Source of the DNA: Spirochaeta thermophila DSM 6192
GTDB lineage: Bacteria > Spirochaetota > Spirochaetia > Winmispirales > Winmispiraceae
Assembly (NCBI RefSeq): GCF_000147075.1
Contig: NC_014484.1
Location: 372,001 to 436,000, forward strand
Length of the DNA: 64,000 nucleotides
Direction: 5' to 3'
The translations under genes were made by a program, and so were the position numbers. Below are positions 49,900 to 60,170 of the stretch, one piece after another. Positions within the stretch are counted from its first letter, which is position 1, and every line of letters starts with the position of its first letter. The notes beneath the pieces are model-generated. The model saw nothing but the letters and a program-made list of their open reading frames with translations. It was not told the DNA's origin and made no database searches.

Positions 49900-51141
49900 T
49901 CATACACCGCAGCCGGTTCCGGAACCGGCACACGAGGGACCACACCCCCAGAACGGACGTTCCACCCGGGAGGTGACCCCATGCCTGAACACCTCGTCGA
50001 GGACCTCCTGAATGAGTCCCCCCGACACCACCACACTGATACCCGCCTCACCCAGTATACGGGAGGGGTTCCCACCCACTCCCGAGGTGAGGAGCACTTC
50101 ACAGTCCCCGATGATCCGAGAGAGGAGACGCCACCGCTCCTCCCCACCGCCCCTCTCTGGGGTCTCCCGCCGTTCCAGGAAGACATATCCCTGATCCCCA
50201 CGCTCGTACACATACACTTCCTCGGCCTCGCCGAGATGCTGATTGATGAGCATCCCTTCCATGGTGGTGACCGCGATCCTCTCGGGTGGTCGCGTCTCCA
50301 CGCGGTGATCCTTCGTGAGATCCATCACGGAACCCTCCTCTCCCAGGAATCCCAGGGCGTCCGCCCTGCATCTGACGCAATGGGACATCACGGGCAGGAT
50401 ACGAGCCACATCCCTCCGGAGTTCGCTCATGAATCGGGGATCGGGCTCACCTATATGTGCGAACCTGGTCCCTTCGACGGGATAGAGCGGGATGGGATTG
50501 ATGATGTCCGCCCCCCATGCGGCCGTCTCCTTCGCCACCTCCCTCACATGGGTATCGTTCACCCCTGGTATCACGATGGTGTTCACCTTCACCACCAGGC
50601 CCTTCGCCTTGAGCGACACGATGGCCTCCTGCTGCCGATCGATCAGGAGCCGGGCCGCCTCCCTTCCCCCCCTCACCCGTCGCTCGTACCTTACCCAGGG
50701 ATAGATCCGCTCCCCCACCTCTGGGTGCACTGCATTCACCGTCACCGTGACGTGGGAGACTCTGAGGTCGGCGAGCTCTTCCACATACTCCGGAAGGGCG
50801 AGGCCGTTGGTCGCCACACACAGGAGGAGGTCCGGGTGCCTGCTCCGTACACCCCTGAGTGTCGAGAGGGTCTCATCCGGGTTTGCGAACGGATCTCCGG
50901 GGCCGGCGATCCCCACCACCGTGAGATCGGGAAACCGTTCCTTGAGGAGATCCACCACCTCGCAGGCCTCGTCCGGGTCGAGGAGCCCGCTCGTCACCCC
51001 GGGCCGAGACTCGTTCACGCAGTCGAACTTCCGGTTGCAGTAGTGGCACTGGATGTTGCACCGAGGCGCCACGGGAAGATGTACCCTCCTGTAACGGCTC
51101 CGCGCCTCATCGTCGAAGCAGGGATGTCGTGCAGTGTCCAT
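49900..51141 (-). CDS. nifB: Nitrogenase cofactor biosynthesis protein NifB with NifX-like C-domain
   Basis: A 413-residue radical SAM protein that builds NifB-co, the 8Fe-9S-C core. The SAM cluster motif is CNIQCHYCNRKFDC, with GIAGPGDPFANP and NPIPLYPVEGTRF following. Residues ~300-400 form a NifX/NafY-like cofactor-binding domain (IAVTTMEGMLINQHLGEAEEVYVYE), ending in a Cys-rich tail CGPSCAGSGTGC. ATG at 51141 follows GAGGAG; an upstream ATG at 51171 lies inside nifN. The fused carrier domain may replace the separate nifX missing from this operon. Confidence 0.95.
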   Translation of the reverse strand: MDTARHPCFDDEARSRYRRVHLPVAPRCNIQCHYCNRKFDCVNESRPGVTSGLLDPDEACEVVDLLKERFPDLTVVGIAGPGDPFANPDETLSTLRGVRSRHPDLLLCVATNGLALPEYVEELADLRVSHVTVTVNAVHPEVGERIYPWVRYERRVRGGREAARLLIDRQQEAIVSLKAKGLVVKVNTIVIPGVNDTHVREVAKETAAWGADIINPIPLYPVEGTRFAHIGEPDPRFMSELRRDVARILPVMSHCVRCRADALGFLGEEGSVMDLTKDHRVETRPPERIAVTTMEGMLINQHLGEAEEVYVYERGDQGYVFLERRETPERGGGEERWRLLSRIIGDCEVLLTSGVGGNPSRILGEAGISVVVSGGLIQEVLDEVFRHGVTSRVERPFWGCGPSCAGSGTGCGV

Positions 51142-51151
51142 CACACACTCC

Positions 51152-52507
51152 TCACATGGTGAAGTAGGCATAGGGGCTCCGCTCCTGCTCTCTCTCGATG
51201 AGGGCGTTGACCACCCGCTCGAAGAGCGAGAGAGTACCCTCGTAGCCCAATATCCGTATCCGGTGTCCCCCCAGCCTGTCGTGGATTGGAAACCCTACCC
51301 TCACGAGGGGGACGCCCAGGCCTCTGGCGATCTTGTAACCCTTGCTGTTCCCCATGAGCAGATCGATCCCCGCATCCTTCGCCGCCATCTCCATGTCGTC
51401 GAAACTCGCACCGCTCAGTACCAGGATGTCCCGGTCTCCTCCCAGAACCTGGAGCCTCTCCCGGAAACCCGGCGTCTGTCTCCCCGTGGCGCATATCGCA
51501 GGGATCATCCCCACCTCCATACAGAACCTCGCAAGGGCGTAGACGAGCTCATCCTCGCCGTAGACCATGACCCGCTTCCCGAAGACATACTTGTGTCCGT
51601 CCGCATACGTATCGAGGACCCTGCCGCGCACCTGCCGGTACCGTTCGGAGAGGGCTTTCGTTCCGATCCGCTCCAGAGCCCCGATCCACTCGTCGGTGGC
51701 GCATACCCCCACGGGCACTCCCGTGGAGACGAGGGGTACGCCATGGACATCCTCGAGCATCCTTCCGGGGGAATCGTCCCCGTGGAATACCCCCATCTCC
51801 ACGGTACAGAGGGCGCTCCCCATCCTCCTCATGAGGAACAGGGGTGTCCCCCCTGGGGGGATACCCACGTAGTGCGTCCACGCAGGACCATCGAGGCTCT
51901 CCGAATAATCGGGGAACACGATCGGGGTGAAACCCGCCTGCGAGAAGAGTTCCTTGAGGAACCGCAGGTCCTCGCAGGAGAGAAGCTGGGTGTTGAGGAC
52001 ATTGACGTAGGGTGTTCGAGGATGTCCTCCACCCCCTTCCCCGGGGACGAGCGCCGCGAGACTCGCCTGGATGGCGGTGAGGAACCCATCCTGATGGGTA
52101 CCGCGATAGCTGGGGGTGGGGGCCAGGACGAAGACCGGGCCCTCATCCCCTCCCTGCCGCCGCCGGTATTCGTGCACGAACATGCTCACGTCCTCCCCTA
52201 TGGTCTCGGCGAGGCACGTGGTCGCCACCCCCACCACGGCGGGCCTGTACTGCTGGAGCACGTTCTCCACCGCGGTGAGGAAGTTGTCCCTCCCGCCGAA
52301 GATCACGGAGTCCTCGTGGATGCTGGAGCTCGCGATATCGACGGGTTCCCTGAAGTGACCCACGAGATACCGCCTGATGTAGGTGGCGCACCCCTGGGCC
52401 CCGTGCAAGAGGGGGAAACACCGCTCTATGCCCCTGTAGACCAGCGTGGCGCCGAGGGGCGCACACTGCGCACATGGATTCACCGTGGGTCTATAGGACG
52501 CTTCCAT
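51152..52507 (-). CDS. nifN: Nitrogenase cofactor scaffold subunit NifN
   Basis: A 451-residue NifK paralogue that pairs with NifE to mature FeMo-co. Starts RPTVNPCAQCAPLGA, with GIERCFPLLHGAQGCATYIRRY and VVGVATTCLAETIGEDV as cluster-region motifs. Start overlaps the nifE stop by 17 bases. Normal length and unbroken, unlike its partner nifE. Followed by nifB after 10 bases. Confidence 0.93.
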   Translation of the reverse strand: MEASYRPTVNPCAQCAPLGATLVYRGIERCFPLLHGAQGCATYIRRYLVGHFREPVDIASSSIHEDSVIFGGRDNFLTAVENVLQQYRPAVVGVATTCLAETIGEDVSMFVHEYRRRQGGDEGPVFVLAPTPSYRGTHQDGFLTAIQASLAALVPGEGGGGHPRTPYVNVLNTQLLSCEDLRFLKELFSQAGFTPIVFPDYSESLDGPAWTHYVGIPPGGTPLFLMRRMGSALCTVEMGVFHGDDSPGRMLEDVHGVPLVSTGVPVGVCATDEWIGALERIGTKALSERYRQVRGRVLDTYADGHKYVFGKRVMVYGEDELVYALARFCMEVGMIPAICATGRQTPGFRERLQVLGGDRDILVLSGASFDDMEMAAKDAGIDLLMGNSKGYKIARGLGVPLVRVGFPIHDRLGGHRIRILGYEGTLSLFERVVNALIEREQERSPYAYFTM

Positions 52508-53854
52508 GATCGACCCCCTCCCTGAAGAGGCGCCACACCGGAGACATGAGGGATGCGTGGACCTCCCTCGCGAAGTTCACCATCCCCTCGAACCCTGCGA
52601 GCGGCAGCTTCCTCTCGTGGTTGTGGTCACAAAAGGCCACCCCCAGCTTGTAGCTGAGAGGACGCTCCTTCACCCCTCCTATGAGGAGGTGCACGTCCTT
52701 CTCCTTGAGAAAGTGGGCGAGCTCGGCCGGGTTGCTGTCGTCGAGGATCACGGTACCCTCTTCACAGATACCTGCGATGGTCTCGTAGTCCTCCCGGCTT
52801 CCGGTCTGGGATCCCACCACCGGGGTGGAGATACCGAGGAGACGCAGGGCCTTGATGAGCGAAAACGCCTTGAAGGCCCCACCCACATAGATCGCCGCCC
52901 TTGATCCCTCGAGGTCTCGCCTGTACCGTTCGAGTTCGGCATACACCTCCGAGACCTTCGAAGCCACGAGTTCTCGCGTCCTGGTGAGCATTCCCGGTGC
53001 CGAGGGTTCGAAGAACCGCGCCACCTGGTAGAGGGCCTCGGCCGTGTCCTCCACTCCGAAGTACGACACCCTGATGAACGGTATGGCGTAACGCTCCTCC
53101 ATCTTCTTTGCGAGGAGAGTGGTGGACCCGGAACACTGCACCACATTGAGGGCGGCGCTCCCGGCCTGTGCGATCTCCTCTATGGAGGAGTCGCCCGTGA
53201 TCGTGGAGACCACCCGTATCCCCATCTCCTCGTAGTACCTGCGGATGAGCCAGGTTTCCCCCGCAATGTTGAACTCTCCGATGATGTTGATGCTGCACGG
53301 AAGGGTGGGGCGCTCCCCCCCGAGGAGACGATCCTGAAGAGCACATCGCAGGCGGCCCGGTATCCATCTTTCTTGGTGCCCTTGAATCCCTCCGAGTGCA
53401 CGGGATAGACCGGTATTCCTTTCTCTCGTTCCACCTTGCGGCACACCGCGTCCACGTCATCCCCTATCACCCCCACGATGCACGTGGCGTAGACAAAGGC
53501 GGCCCGGGGGTTGAAACGATCGATGAGCTCGCAAAGGACCCGATAGAGTTTCTTCTCTCCCCCATGGATGACCTCCGACTCCTTGAGATCGGTGGAAAAG
53601 CTGTACCGGTGGAGCTCCACATCGCTCGAGAGCGCCCCCCGGATGTCCCAGGTGTAGGAGGCGCATCCCACAGGCCCGTGCACCACGTGGAGTACGTCCT
53701 TTATGGGATAGAGCACCACTCTCGATCCGCAGAAGGTACAGGCACGCTGGCTCACACTCCCGGCGAGGCTCGGCCGGTCGCAGACGATATCGAAGGTTCT
53801 CCCGCCCTTCACATAGAGCTGACCTTCCCTGCCCTTGAGTATACACACGCTCAT
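52491..53854 (-). pseudogene. nifE: Nitrogenase cofactor scaffold subunit NifE, split by a frameshift at a G7 run
   Basis: NifE sequence runs in one frame from 53854 to about 53320 (CTFCGSRVVLYPIKDVLHVVHGPVGC..., then GTKKDGYRAACDVLF) and continues in another frame from about 53320 to 52491 (INIIGEFNIAGETW, VGGVKERPL). The break is at seven Gs on the coding strand (C7 at 53315-53321). Eight Gs, or a -1 slip, would restore a normal ~454-residue protein. The codon phase TC-G GGG GGG equals a -1 slippery heptamer. NifE is essential for FeMo-co in most diazotrophs. Cause could be sequence error, mutation, phase variation or slippage; residues on both sides are well conserved. Confidence 0.9.
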
Positions 53855-53881
53855 ACGGCCCTCCCTGTCGTCGGCACGCGG

Positions 53882-55264
53882 TCACATCACCAGCTCGAAA
53901 CTCTCCTCCGGCACGGTGGCATCCACCCGTTCCAGGAAGGCGTTGAGTATCATCTCCAGGAGACGGACGGCACCGCGGTACCCCACGATCGGGAAATACT
54001 GGTGCCCCACCCTGTCGAGGATGGGGAATCCCACCCTCACCGAGGGGATGTTCTCGTCCCGCGCGATGTACTTGGTGTGGGTGTTCCCGATGATGAGATC
54101 CACCGGATCGTTCTTTATCCACTGATGGAGGAGGAAGAGATCTCCGGGGGCCGCGAAGTTGGGCCTCTTGTCGGGTGCCTTCTCCCTGAAGAGTTCCTCC
54201 ATCCTCCGCTCTATCTTCTTGCTCTGCATGCCGGTGACGATGTGTCGCACATCCATCTCGAGGTCGAGGAGGAACTCGACGAGGGGGAAGAGATGATCGG
54301 GATCTCCGGCCACCGCCACACGTTTCCCGTAGAGATACTGGTGCATATCCGCCACGAGATCCACCACACGTGCCCGCTCCTCTGCGATGTCCTCCGGGAC
54401 AGGCACCCCTGTGTGCCGACTCAGCGCCATCACGAATCGGTCGGTGGCCGCAAGGCCGAGGGGGAGATCGAGGACTTCACACGGCACACCGCACTTCGCA
54501 TCGAGGGCCCGGGCTGCAGGGCCTGCGGCGAACCGCCCCAGCCCCAACGTCGCTATGGCTTCTCCTGCGGTGACGAGCTCCGACACCCTCGTGCCGCCCC
54601 GGGGAAACATCTTGAACGCCCCTGTGAGCCCGGTGTTGAGCACCCCGGAGGTGTCGGGGAACATGACCACCGCAACCCCGAAGGAAGAGGAGATCCTGCG
54701 GAGTTCCTCCATGTCCGGTGGATCCACGAACCCGGGGACGAGGTTGATCTGATCCGACCGCTTCCGGGAGGGGACGGCGAAGTAATCCACCATGGCCTTG
54801 ACCATCGAGGCGTATCCCGTGATGTGCGTACCCACGTAGCTCGGGGTATTCGCATGGAAGACGTGTTTTCCCCTGGGGATGAGTCCGTTGTCCTTGGCCT
54901 TCTTCACGATCTGGGGTATGTCGTCACCGATGGTCTCGGAGAGACAGGTGGTATGGACGGCGATCACGTCGGGATCGTAGAGGGAGAAGATATTGGCGAT
55001 CGCATCCATGAGGTTCCCCATCCCGCCGAAGACGCTCGCCCCCTCCGTGAACGAACTGGTGGTGGCCATCACCGGCTCCTTGTAGTGCCGGGTGAGCATG
55101 CTCCTGTGATAGGCGCAGCACCCCTGGGAGCCGTGGCTGTGGGGCATGCAACGGTGTATCCCCAGGGCGGCATACATAGCCCCTATCGGCTGACATGTCT
55201 TCACCGGGTTCACCACCAGGTTTTTCCGTTCCACGATCTTCTCAGTCGTGTGTCGCATGAGCAT
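53882..55264 (-). CDS. nifK: Nitrogenase MoFe protein beta subunit
   Basis: A 460-residue NifK. P-cluster region motifs: NPVKTCQPIGAMYAALGI, MPHSHGSQGCCAYHRSML and HTTCLSETIGDD. It lacks the ~50-residue N-terminal extension of Azotobacter-type NifK, matching the short beta subunit of cluster III (Clostridium pasteurianum-like) enzymes. ATG at 55264 follows GAGGAGGAG and overlaps nifD by 23 bases. Confidence 0.96.
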   Translation of the reverse strand: MLMRHTTEKIVERKNLVVNPVKTCQPIGAMYAALGIHRCMPHSHGSQGCCAYHRSMLTRHYKEPVMATTSSFTEGASVFGGMGNLMDAIANIFSLYDPDVIAVHTTCLSETIGDDIPQIVKKAKDNGLIPRGKHVFHANTPSYVGTHITGYASMVKAMVDYFAVPSRKRSDQINLVPGFVDPPDMEELRRISSSFGVAVVMFPDTSGVLNTGLTGAFKMFPRGGTRVSELVTAGEAIATLGLGRFAAGPAARALDAKCGVPCEVLDLPLGLAATDRFVMALSRHTGVPVPEDIAEERARVVDLVADMHQYLYGKRVAVAGDPDHLFPLVEFLLDLEMDVRHIVTGMQSKKIERRMEELFREKAPDKRPNFAAPGDLFLLHQWIKNDPVDLIIGNTHTKYIARDENIPSVRVGFPILDRVGHQYFPIVGYRGAVRLLEMILNAFLERVDATVPEESFELVM

Positions 55265-56912
55265 AGGACTCCTCCTCTCTCTCTTTCACATAGGCACCTT
55301 CGAGTGGGGCGGTCTTCTCCCAGGGCGGACAGACCATCTGCCATATCCGGCTGTTCACCATCCGGTCTATCTCCCGGTAGAAGTTGATAGCTCCCTTGAA
55401 TCCCGCATAGGGACCGCTGTAGTCGTAGTTGTGCAGCTGCTTCATGGGGAGGCCGAACTTCTGGATGACGTACTTCTCCTTGATCCCTGCGCAGAAGATG
55501 TGCGGACGAATCCGTTCGATGAGGACCTCGGCCTCATAGGCGTTGAGGTCGTCTATGACGAGGGACTCCTCGTCCATCTCGGGCATCATACCCCTATAGT
55601 CCATGAACTCGATTCCCAGGGCCTTGAGTTTCTCGGCCTGTTCCTGCGTGACCCTTGGCCTATACCGGACCGGATCCGGTCCCACCTCGAGCTCCTCGAT
55701 GTTCCTCGAGTCGGCGTCTATCTTGATATAGGGGAGGACCCTCCTGCCCTCGTAGTCGTCCCTGTGCGCGAACTCGTATCCGGCCGCAACGGTCCGCATA
55801 CCGAGTTCTTCGAAGAGTGCCTGGTAGTGGTGGGCTCTCGAGCCTCCCACGAAGAGCATGGCGATCTTACCCTCTGTTCGTGGATAGACCTCTTCCCTCA
55901 CCTTTTCCACCTCCGCCATCTCCTCTGAGATCACCTCCTCCACCCGGGCCGTGAGCTCGGGATCGTCGAAGAAGGCCGCGATCCTCCTCAGGGACTTGGC
56001 CGTGGCTGCGGCCCCCAGGAAGTTGATCTTCACCCATGGGATGCCGTATTTCTTTTCCATCATCTCCGCCATGTAGTTGATGGACCGGTGACACATCACC
56101 AGATTGAGGTCGGCCGTATGGGCCCTCGTGAGATCCTCATAGCACGAGTTCCCGCTGAAGGTGGAAACCAGGGTGATACCGCACCGCTCGAACAGGCGTT
56201 CCACCTCGAAGGCATCACCTCCGATGTTGTACTCCCCCAGCAGGTTGACCTTGAACCGACCCTCTTTCACCTCGTCGTTCAGTCCCACCACATCCGTGAA
56301 GAGCTTGTTGTTCGCGATGTGGTGACCCGCCGACTGGCTCACCCCTTTGTACCCCTCGCAACTGAAGGCGAAGATGTTCACCTCCGGATATTTCTCTTCC
56401 ATCTCCTTCGCAACCGCGTGGATGTCGTCTCCTATGAGGCCCACGGGGCAGGTGGCGAATATCCCTATGGCCTTCGGATGGAACGCGGCGATGGCCTCTT
56501 CGATCGCAGCCTTGAGCTTCTTCTCGCCACCAAAGATGATCTCGTTCTCCGTGAGATCGGTGGTGAAGGCATAAGGCAGGAAGTTCTGGTCCTCCTCGGT
56601 ACGCGGTTTCGTCTGGTTCCTGCGGGTGAGCCATGAATAGAACCCGCACCCTATGGGGCCGTGGGTGATCTGGAGGATGTCCCTCGTGGGACCGAGGACC
56701 ACGCCTTTACAGCCTGCATAACAACAGCCCCTCATGGTGAGGATGCCGGGGATGGTCCTCACATTGGCGACGATCTCGGGCGGGGTTCCGGTTTCGGGAT
56801 CCTTTCGGTTGATCACCACCTGTTTCGCCCTCTTTCTTGCCACTTTGGCGGGATATCGTTCGAGGATCTCCTCCCGTATCTTTTCGAGATCGAATCGTTC
56901 GAGCCCTTCCAT
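55242..56912 (-). CDS. nifD: Nitrogenase MoFe protein alpha subunit
   Basis: A 556-residue NifD. P-cluster cysteines are in MRGCCYAGCKG, HGPIGCGFYSW and FATCPVGLIGDD (C155). FeMo-co ligands are C274 (NLVMCHRSINYM) and H494 (MKQLHNYDYSGP). A ~50-residue insertion around residues 380-435 is the hallmark of cluster III alpha subunits. ATG at 56912 follows AGGAGGA. With nifI1/nifI2 between nifH and nifD, this is a cluster III Mo-nitrogenase. All catalytic residues appear intact. Confidence 0.97.
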   Translation of the reverse strand: MEGLERFDLEKIREEILERYPAKVARKRAKQVVINRKDPETGTPPEIVANVRTIPGILTMRGCCYAGCKGVVLGPTRDILQITHGPIGCGFYSWLTRRNQTKPRTEEDQNFLPYAFTTDLTENEIIFGGEKKLKAAIEEAIAAFHPKAIGIFATCPVGLIGDDIHAVAKEMEEKYPEVNIFAFSCEGYKGVSQSAGHHIANNKLFTDVVGLNDEVKEGRFKVNLLGEYNIGGDAFEVERLFERCGITLVSTFSGNSCYEDLTRAHTADLNLVMCHRSINYMAEMMEKKYGIPWVKINFLGAAATAKSLRRIAAFFDDPELTARVEEVISEEMAEVEKVREEVYPRTEGKIAMLFVGGSRAHHYQALFEELGMRTVAAGYEFAHRDDYEGRRVLPYIKIDADSRNIEELEVGPDPVRYRPRVTQEQAEKLKALGIEFMDYRGMMPEMDEESLVIDDLNAYEAEVLIERIRPHIFCAGIKEKYVIQKFGLPMKQLHNYDYSGPYAGFKGAINFYREIDRMVNSRIWQMVCPPWEKTAPLEGAYVKEREEESYAHATHD

Positions 56913-56922
56913 GTGTCTCCTC

Positions 56923-57300
56923 CTAGTCGTCGAGGACACCGTCCCCGTTCTCTCCGGTTCGTATCCGCACTGCGTCCTCTACGGGCAGCACGAATATCTT
57001 TCCGTCACCCGGCTTGCCTGTGCGATTGACCGAGATGAGGGTCTTCACCACCTTCGGTACCAGGCGATTGGGCACCACCATGATGAGGAGGCGTTTGGGG
57101 ATGAGGCGCTGCCCCGATCCCAGCTGGGCGATGGCCTCCTCGTATCCCTGTTCCGCCCCTTTGAGGACCTTGAAGTCAACCAGGCCCTTTCCCCTTCCAA
57201 GGCACTCGGTGGCCGTGAGGGAAGCCACACCAGCCTCGGAAAGGGCCTCCTTGGTACGGTTCATCATGTTCATACGGATGACCGCCAGGATCTCCTTCAT
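56923..57300 (-). CDS. nifI2: PII-family nitrogenase regulator NifI2
   Basis: A 125-residue GlnB-like protein, second of the pair between nifH and nifD. The PII core is clear (LGRGKGLVDF, GDGKIFVLPVEDAVRIRTGE) with a T-loop unlike that of GlnB. In methanogens the NifI1/NifI2 complex binds dinitrogenase and switches it off when 2-oxoglutarate is low. Start overlaps the nifI1 stop in ATGA. Confidence 0.93.
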   Translation of the reverse strand: MKEILAVIRMNMMNRTKEALSEAGVASLTATECLGRGKGLVDFKVLKGAEQGYEEAIAQLGSGQRLIPKRLLIMVVPNRLVPKVVKTLISVNRTGKPGDGKIFVLPVEDAVRIRTGENGDGVLDD

Positions 57301-57653
57301 AGTTTCACCTCTTCCACACGTCCGTCGGGGAGCTCCCGGATGGCCGAACTTATGGTGTAGGCCTCCTCGAGGGGGGCCACGAAGATCTTACCGTCCCCGA
57401 AGGCCCCCTTGTCCCCGGTCCGAGCGGCCCGGATGATGGTCTTGATCACCAGATCCCTCTCGGAGTCCTTCACGGCGATGAGGAGGAGCTCCTTGGGAAG
57501 CTCGTCGTAGACCACGTTGCCGATCTTTATACCACGTTGCTTGCCCCTACCGTGGACCGAGAGCTTGGTCACCGCTGGGAACCCCGCGGCCATGAGTTCC
57601 TCCAGGACGTTGTCCACCTTTTCGGGACGCACGATCGCCTTGATCATCACCAT
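57297..57653 (-). CDS. nifI1: PII-family nitrogenase regulator NifI1
   Basis: A 118-residue GlnB-like protein directly after nifH. It has IKAIVRPEKVDNVLEELMAAG, VHGRGKQRGI and AFGDGKIFVAPLEEAYTISS. Two starts are possible (57653 or 57647). Partner of NifI2 for post-translational control of nitrogenase by ammonium or 2-oxoglutarate. No draT/draG genes are present, as expected for this type. Confidence 0.93.
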   Translation of the reverse strand: MVMIKAIVRPEKVDNVLEELMAAGFPAVTKLSVHGRGKQRGIKIGNVVYDELPKELLLIAVKDSERDLVIKTIIRAARTGDKGAFGDGKIFVAPLEEAYTISSAIRELPDGRVEEVKL

Positions 57654-57671
57654 CGTCTTCCTCCTCGTCGT

Positions 57672-58589
<918 letters not shown>

Positions 58590-58631
58590 TCAAATCCTGA
58601 CAAAAAAGGTAATATTACTTTGTCTGCCTAT

Positions 58632-58659
58632 ATGTAGGACGATATCTTTGATTCTACAT
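58632..58659. promoter_or_regulatory. Candidate upstream activator site of the nif operon
   Basis: ATGTAG (58632-58637) and CTACAT (58654-58659) are perfect inverted six-base arms 16 bases apart, about 110 bases upstream of the -12 element. This resembles an enhancer placement but not the NifA site TGT-N10-ACA, and differs from the repeat at the xyl locus. Confidence 0.45.
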
Positions 58660-59168
58660 TTATGTACTATAAAAGGCTGTTTTTTACTCTCTCGTGGAAA
58701 AATGGGCTCGGAGGTCTTTCTCTCCGTTCCTGGATCCTACATCGAGGTAGTACCGGCCTTCCTCTGGGGGGTCTCCCTCATCGGACTGTAACGGGGCTCA
58801 CGCACTCCATACAAGCTACGGCTCCATGTCACCACTCGTCCTCGGTGGTGCACGAATCTGTCTCGCCGTGACCTCAGCACGTGGATCGGGTGCGGGGAGG
58901 GAGGCCTCCGGTGTCTACTCCACGCACAGGTCGCTGCGTTCCGGCGACGGGAAGCCCCCGAACCTGCCCCGTCAGGTGGGGGTCTCTCTCCTTGGGACTC
59001 CTCTTCTTTCTGACTCGAGGGAATGAGACCACCCTTCCGGTGCGGCCGTTTTCAGTCAGACCTGCTCGTATTCGGCCTTCTGATTCTACACACTATACCC
59101 AATGCGGATCTGTGTACCGTGAGATTGACCTGAGATGCCGAGGGTGAAGGCTTTCCTCTATATTTTCG
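58660..59168. other. Long non-coding stretch upstream of nifH
   Basis: About 500 bases with no protein-like frame, tRNA or recognised RNA. It includes an AT-rich part near the nif enhancer, then GC-rich DNA with small hairpins. I see no inverted terminal repeats or other sign of a mobile element. Confidence 0.4.
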
Positions 59169-59197
59169 TTGACAGCGAGGGATTTGAGTCATAGAAT
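59169..59197 (+). promoter_or_regulatory. Consensus-like promoter upstream of two small genes
   Basis: TTGACA (59169-59174) and TAGAAT (59192-59197) are 17 bases apart. An ATG follows at 59207 (small peptide) and the signal-peptide gene starts at 59328. Confidence 0.7.
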
Positions 59198-59206
59198 AGA
59201 ATCGAC

Positions 59207-59308
59207 ATGTGCGATAAGTGTGGGTACGCAATGGGCTCCGTGTGTGATCAAGGAGGCAGATGCCTTCGGCGTGTTGTTCCCAAGGCTGTCAAAGGAGATC
59301 ATGCCTGA
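59207..59308 (+). CDS. Possible small Cys-containing peptide
   Basis: A 33-residue frame starting MCDKCGYAMGSVCDQGG, with cysteines at 2, 5, 13 and 19 and a basic end. It begins nine bases after the -10 of a good promoter and has no Shine-Dalgarno, matching the leaderless pattern seen elsewhere here. It ends 19 bases before the next start. It could be a real small metal-binding peptide, a leader peptide, or chance. Confidence 0.3.
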   Translation: MCDKCGYAMGSVCDQGGRCLRRVVPKAVKGDHA

Positions 59309-59327
59309 CATGTTCGGAGGTGTGAGG

Positions 59328-59899
59328 ATGAAGAGACATGTCATACTGGGCGTGTGTGTGCTCTTCTCTCTTACCCAGATGAGCGCCTCAGACGAAAAAA
59401 TAGGTTTCCTCCTCTATGGACCCGATTTCATGATAAGTATCCCCCTTCCCTCCTATTGGGAAGTGGATATGGAATTCGCACATAGGAATAGAATCGACGG
59501 ATTTTTCTTCATCAAAGAGGCGGGGATCAGAAACTCTCCTGTTGGGATAATGGTAGTGTTGGCTCGGAAACCGAATGAGGAAGCGACGTTGCAGGATTAC
59601 ATAGAGTACGATAAACGAAAATTGATGGGTTATTATCCCAATTATGTTCTGAAAAACTCGTAATCGAAGATAGAACACAGAAAAACGGGTTCACCGTTGA
59701 GCTGTTTGAGTTCCAGGATAGATCGGACAGGGGGCATTATCAAAATATCGCCTATATAGATTGTAATGCTCCCTATTTTGTCAAACTCTACATCGACTGC
59801 AAGAGAAAGAGTGGAAATGCAAAGTATATAAAGGATTTCATGGAAGCCGTTTATGGGCTTTCGTATATGGATGTGGAAGTCCAAAGACCGAGCCTCTGA
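59328..59899 (+). pseudogene. Small exported protein gene with frameshift at an A5 run
   Basis: Starts with a signal peptide (MKRHVILGVCVLFSLTQMSA) after GGAGG at 59315-59319. The frame stops at 59663, just past five As (59652-59656). One base more, or a -1 slip, joins it to a second frame that runs to 59899 with similar composition (KLVIEDRTQKNGFTVELFEF, then FVKLYIDCKRKSGNAKYIKDFM). The combined ~190-residue product has no recognised family. Its base composition is markedly more AT-rich than the neighbours, a sign of recent transfer or lack of selection. Confidence 0.65.
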
Positions 59900-60170
59900 C
59901 CGCCACTCCCACTGAACCAGGCGCGGTCCGTTCGCCCGCCCTGTACGGGTGAGTGAGGGCATTTCTTGATCCCGTGTGGCCTTCTCGTTCGGGCACTCGC
60001 CGGTAGGCACGCGGGCGGACTTCGGGGAGATGCTCCCCTCTCGGGGTGCGGCTCTTCCCCCGGTGGAGGACCTCCTCTCACGGACGAGGAGGGGCGAGCC
60101 GGGACGGTGGAGGCCGACCGGCACCTCAGGCGGATGTGAGGTGGCCCGGCCGGTCGATGCCCCGTGCGGC
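59900..60170. other. 271-base intergenic stretch
   Basis: Between two converging genes. I see no gene, no strong terminator and no repeat, only GC-rich sequence with small hairpins such as CCTCCTC with GAGGAGG near 60070-60090. Confidence 0.4.

Noticed and set aside
58690-58880. Stems on the minus strand vaguely like a group II intron domain V
   Set aside because: No GAAA-capped domain V with the AGC triad and no reverse transcriptase gene could be found.
58881-59147. An 88-codon plus-strand frame in the region upstream of nifH
   Set aside because: No start signal, biased Arg/Pro/Ser composition and no recognisable domain.
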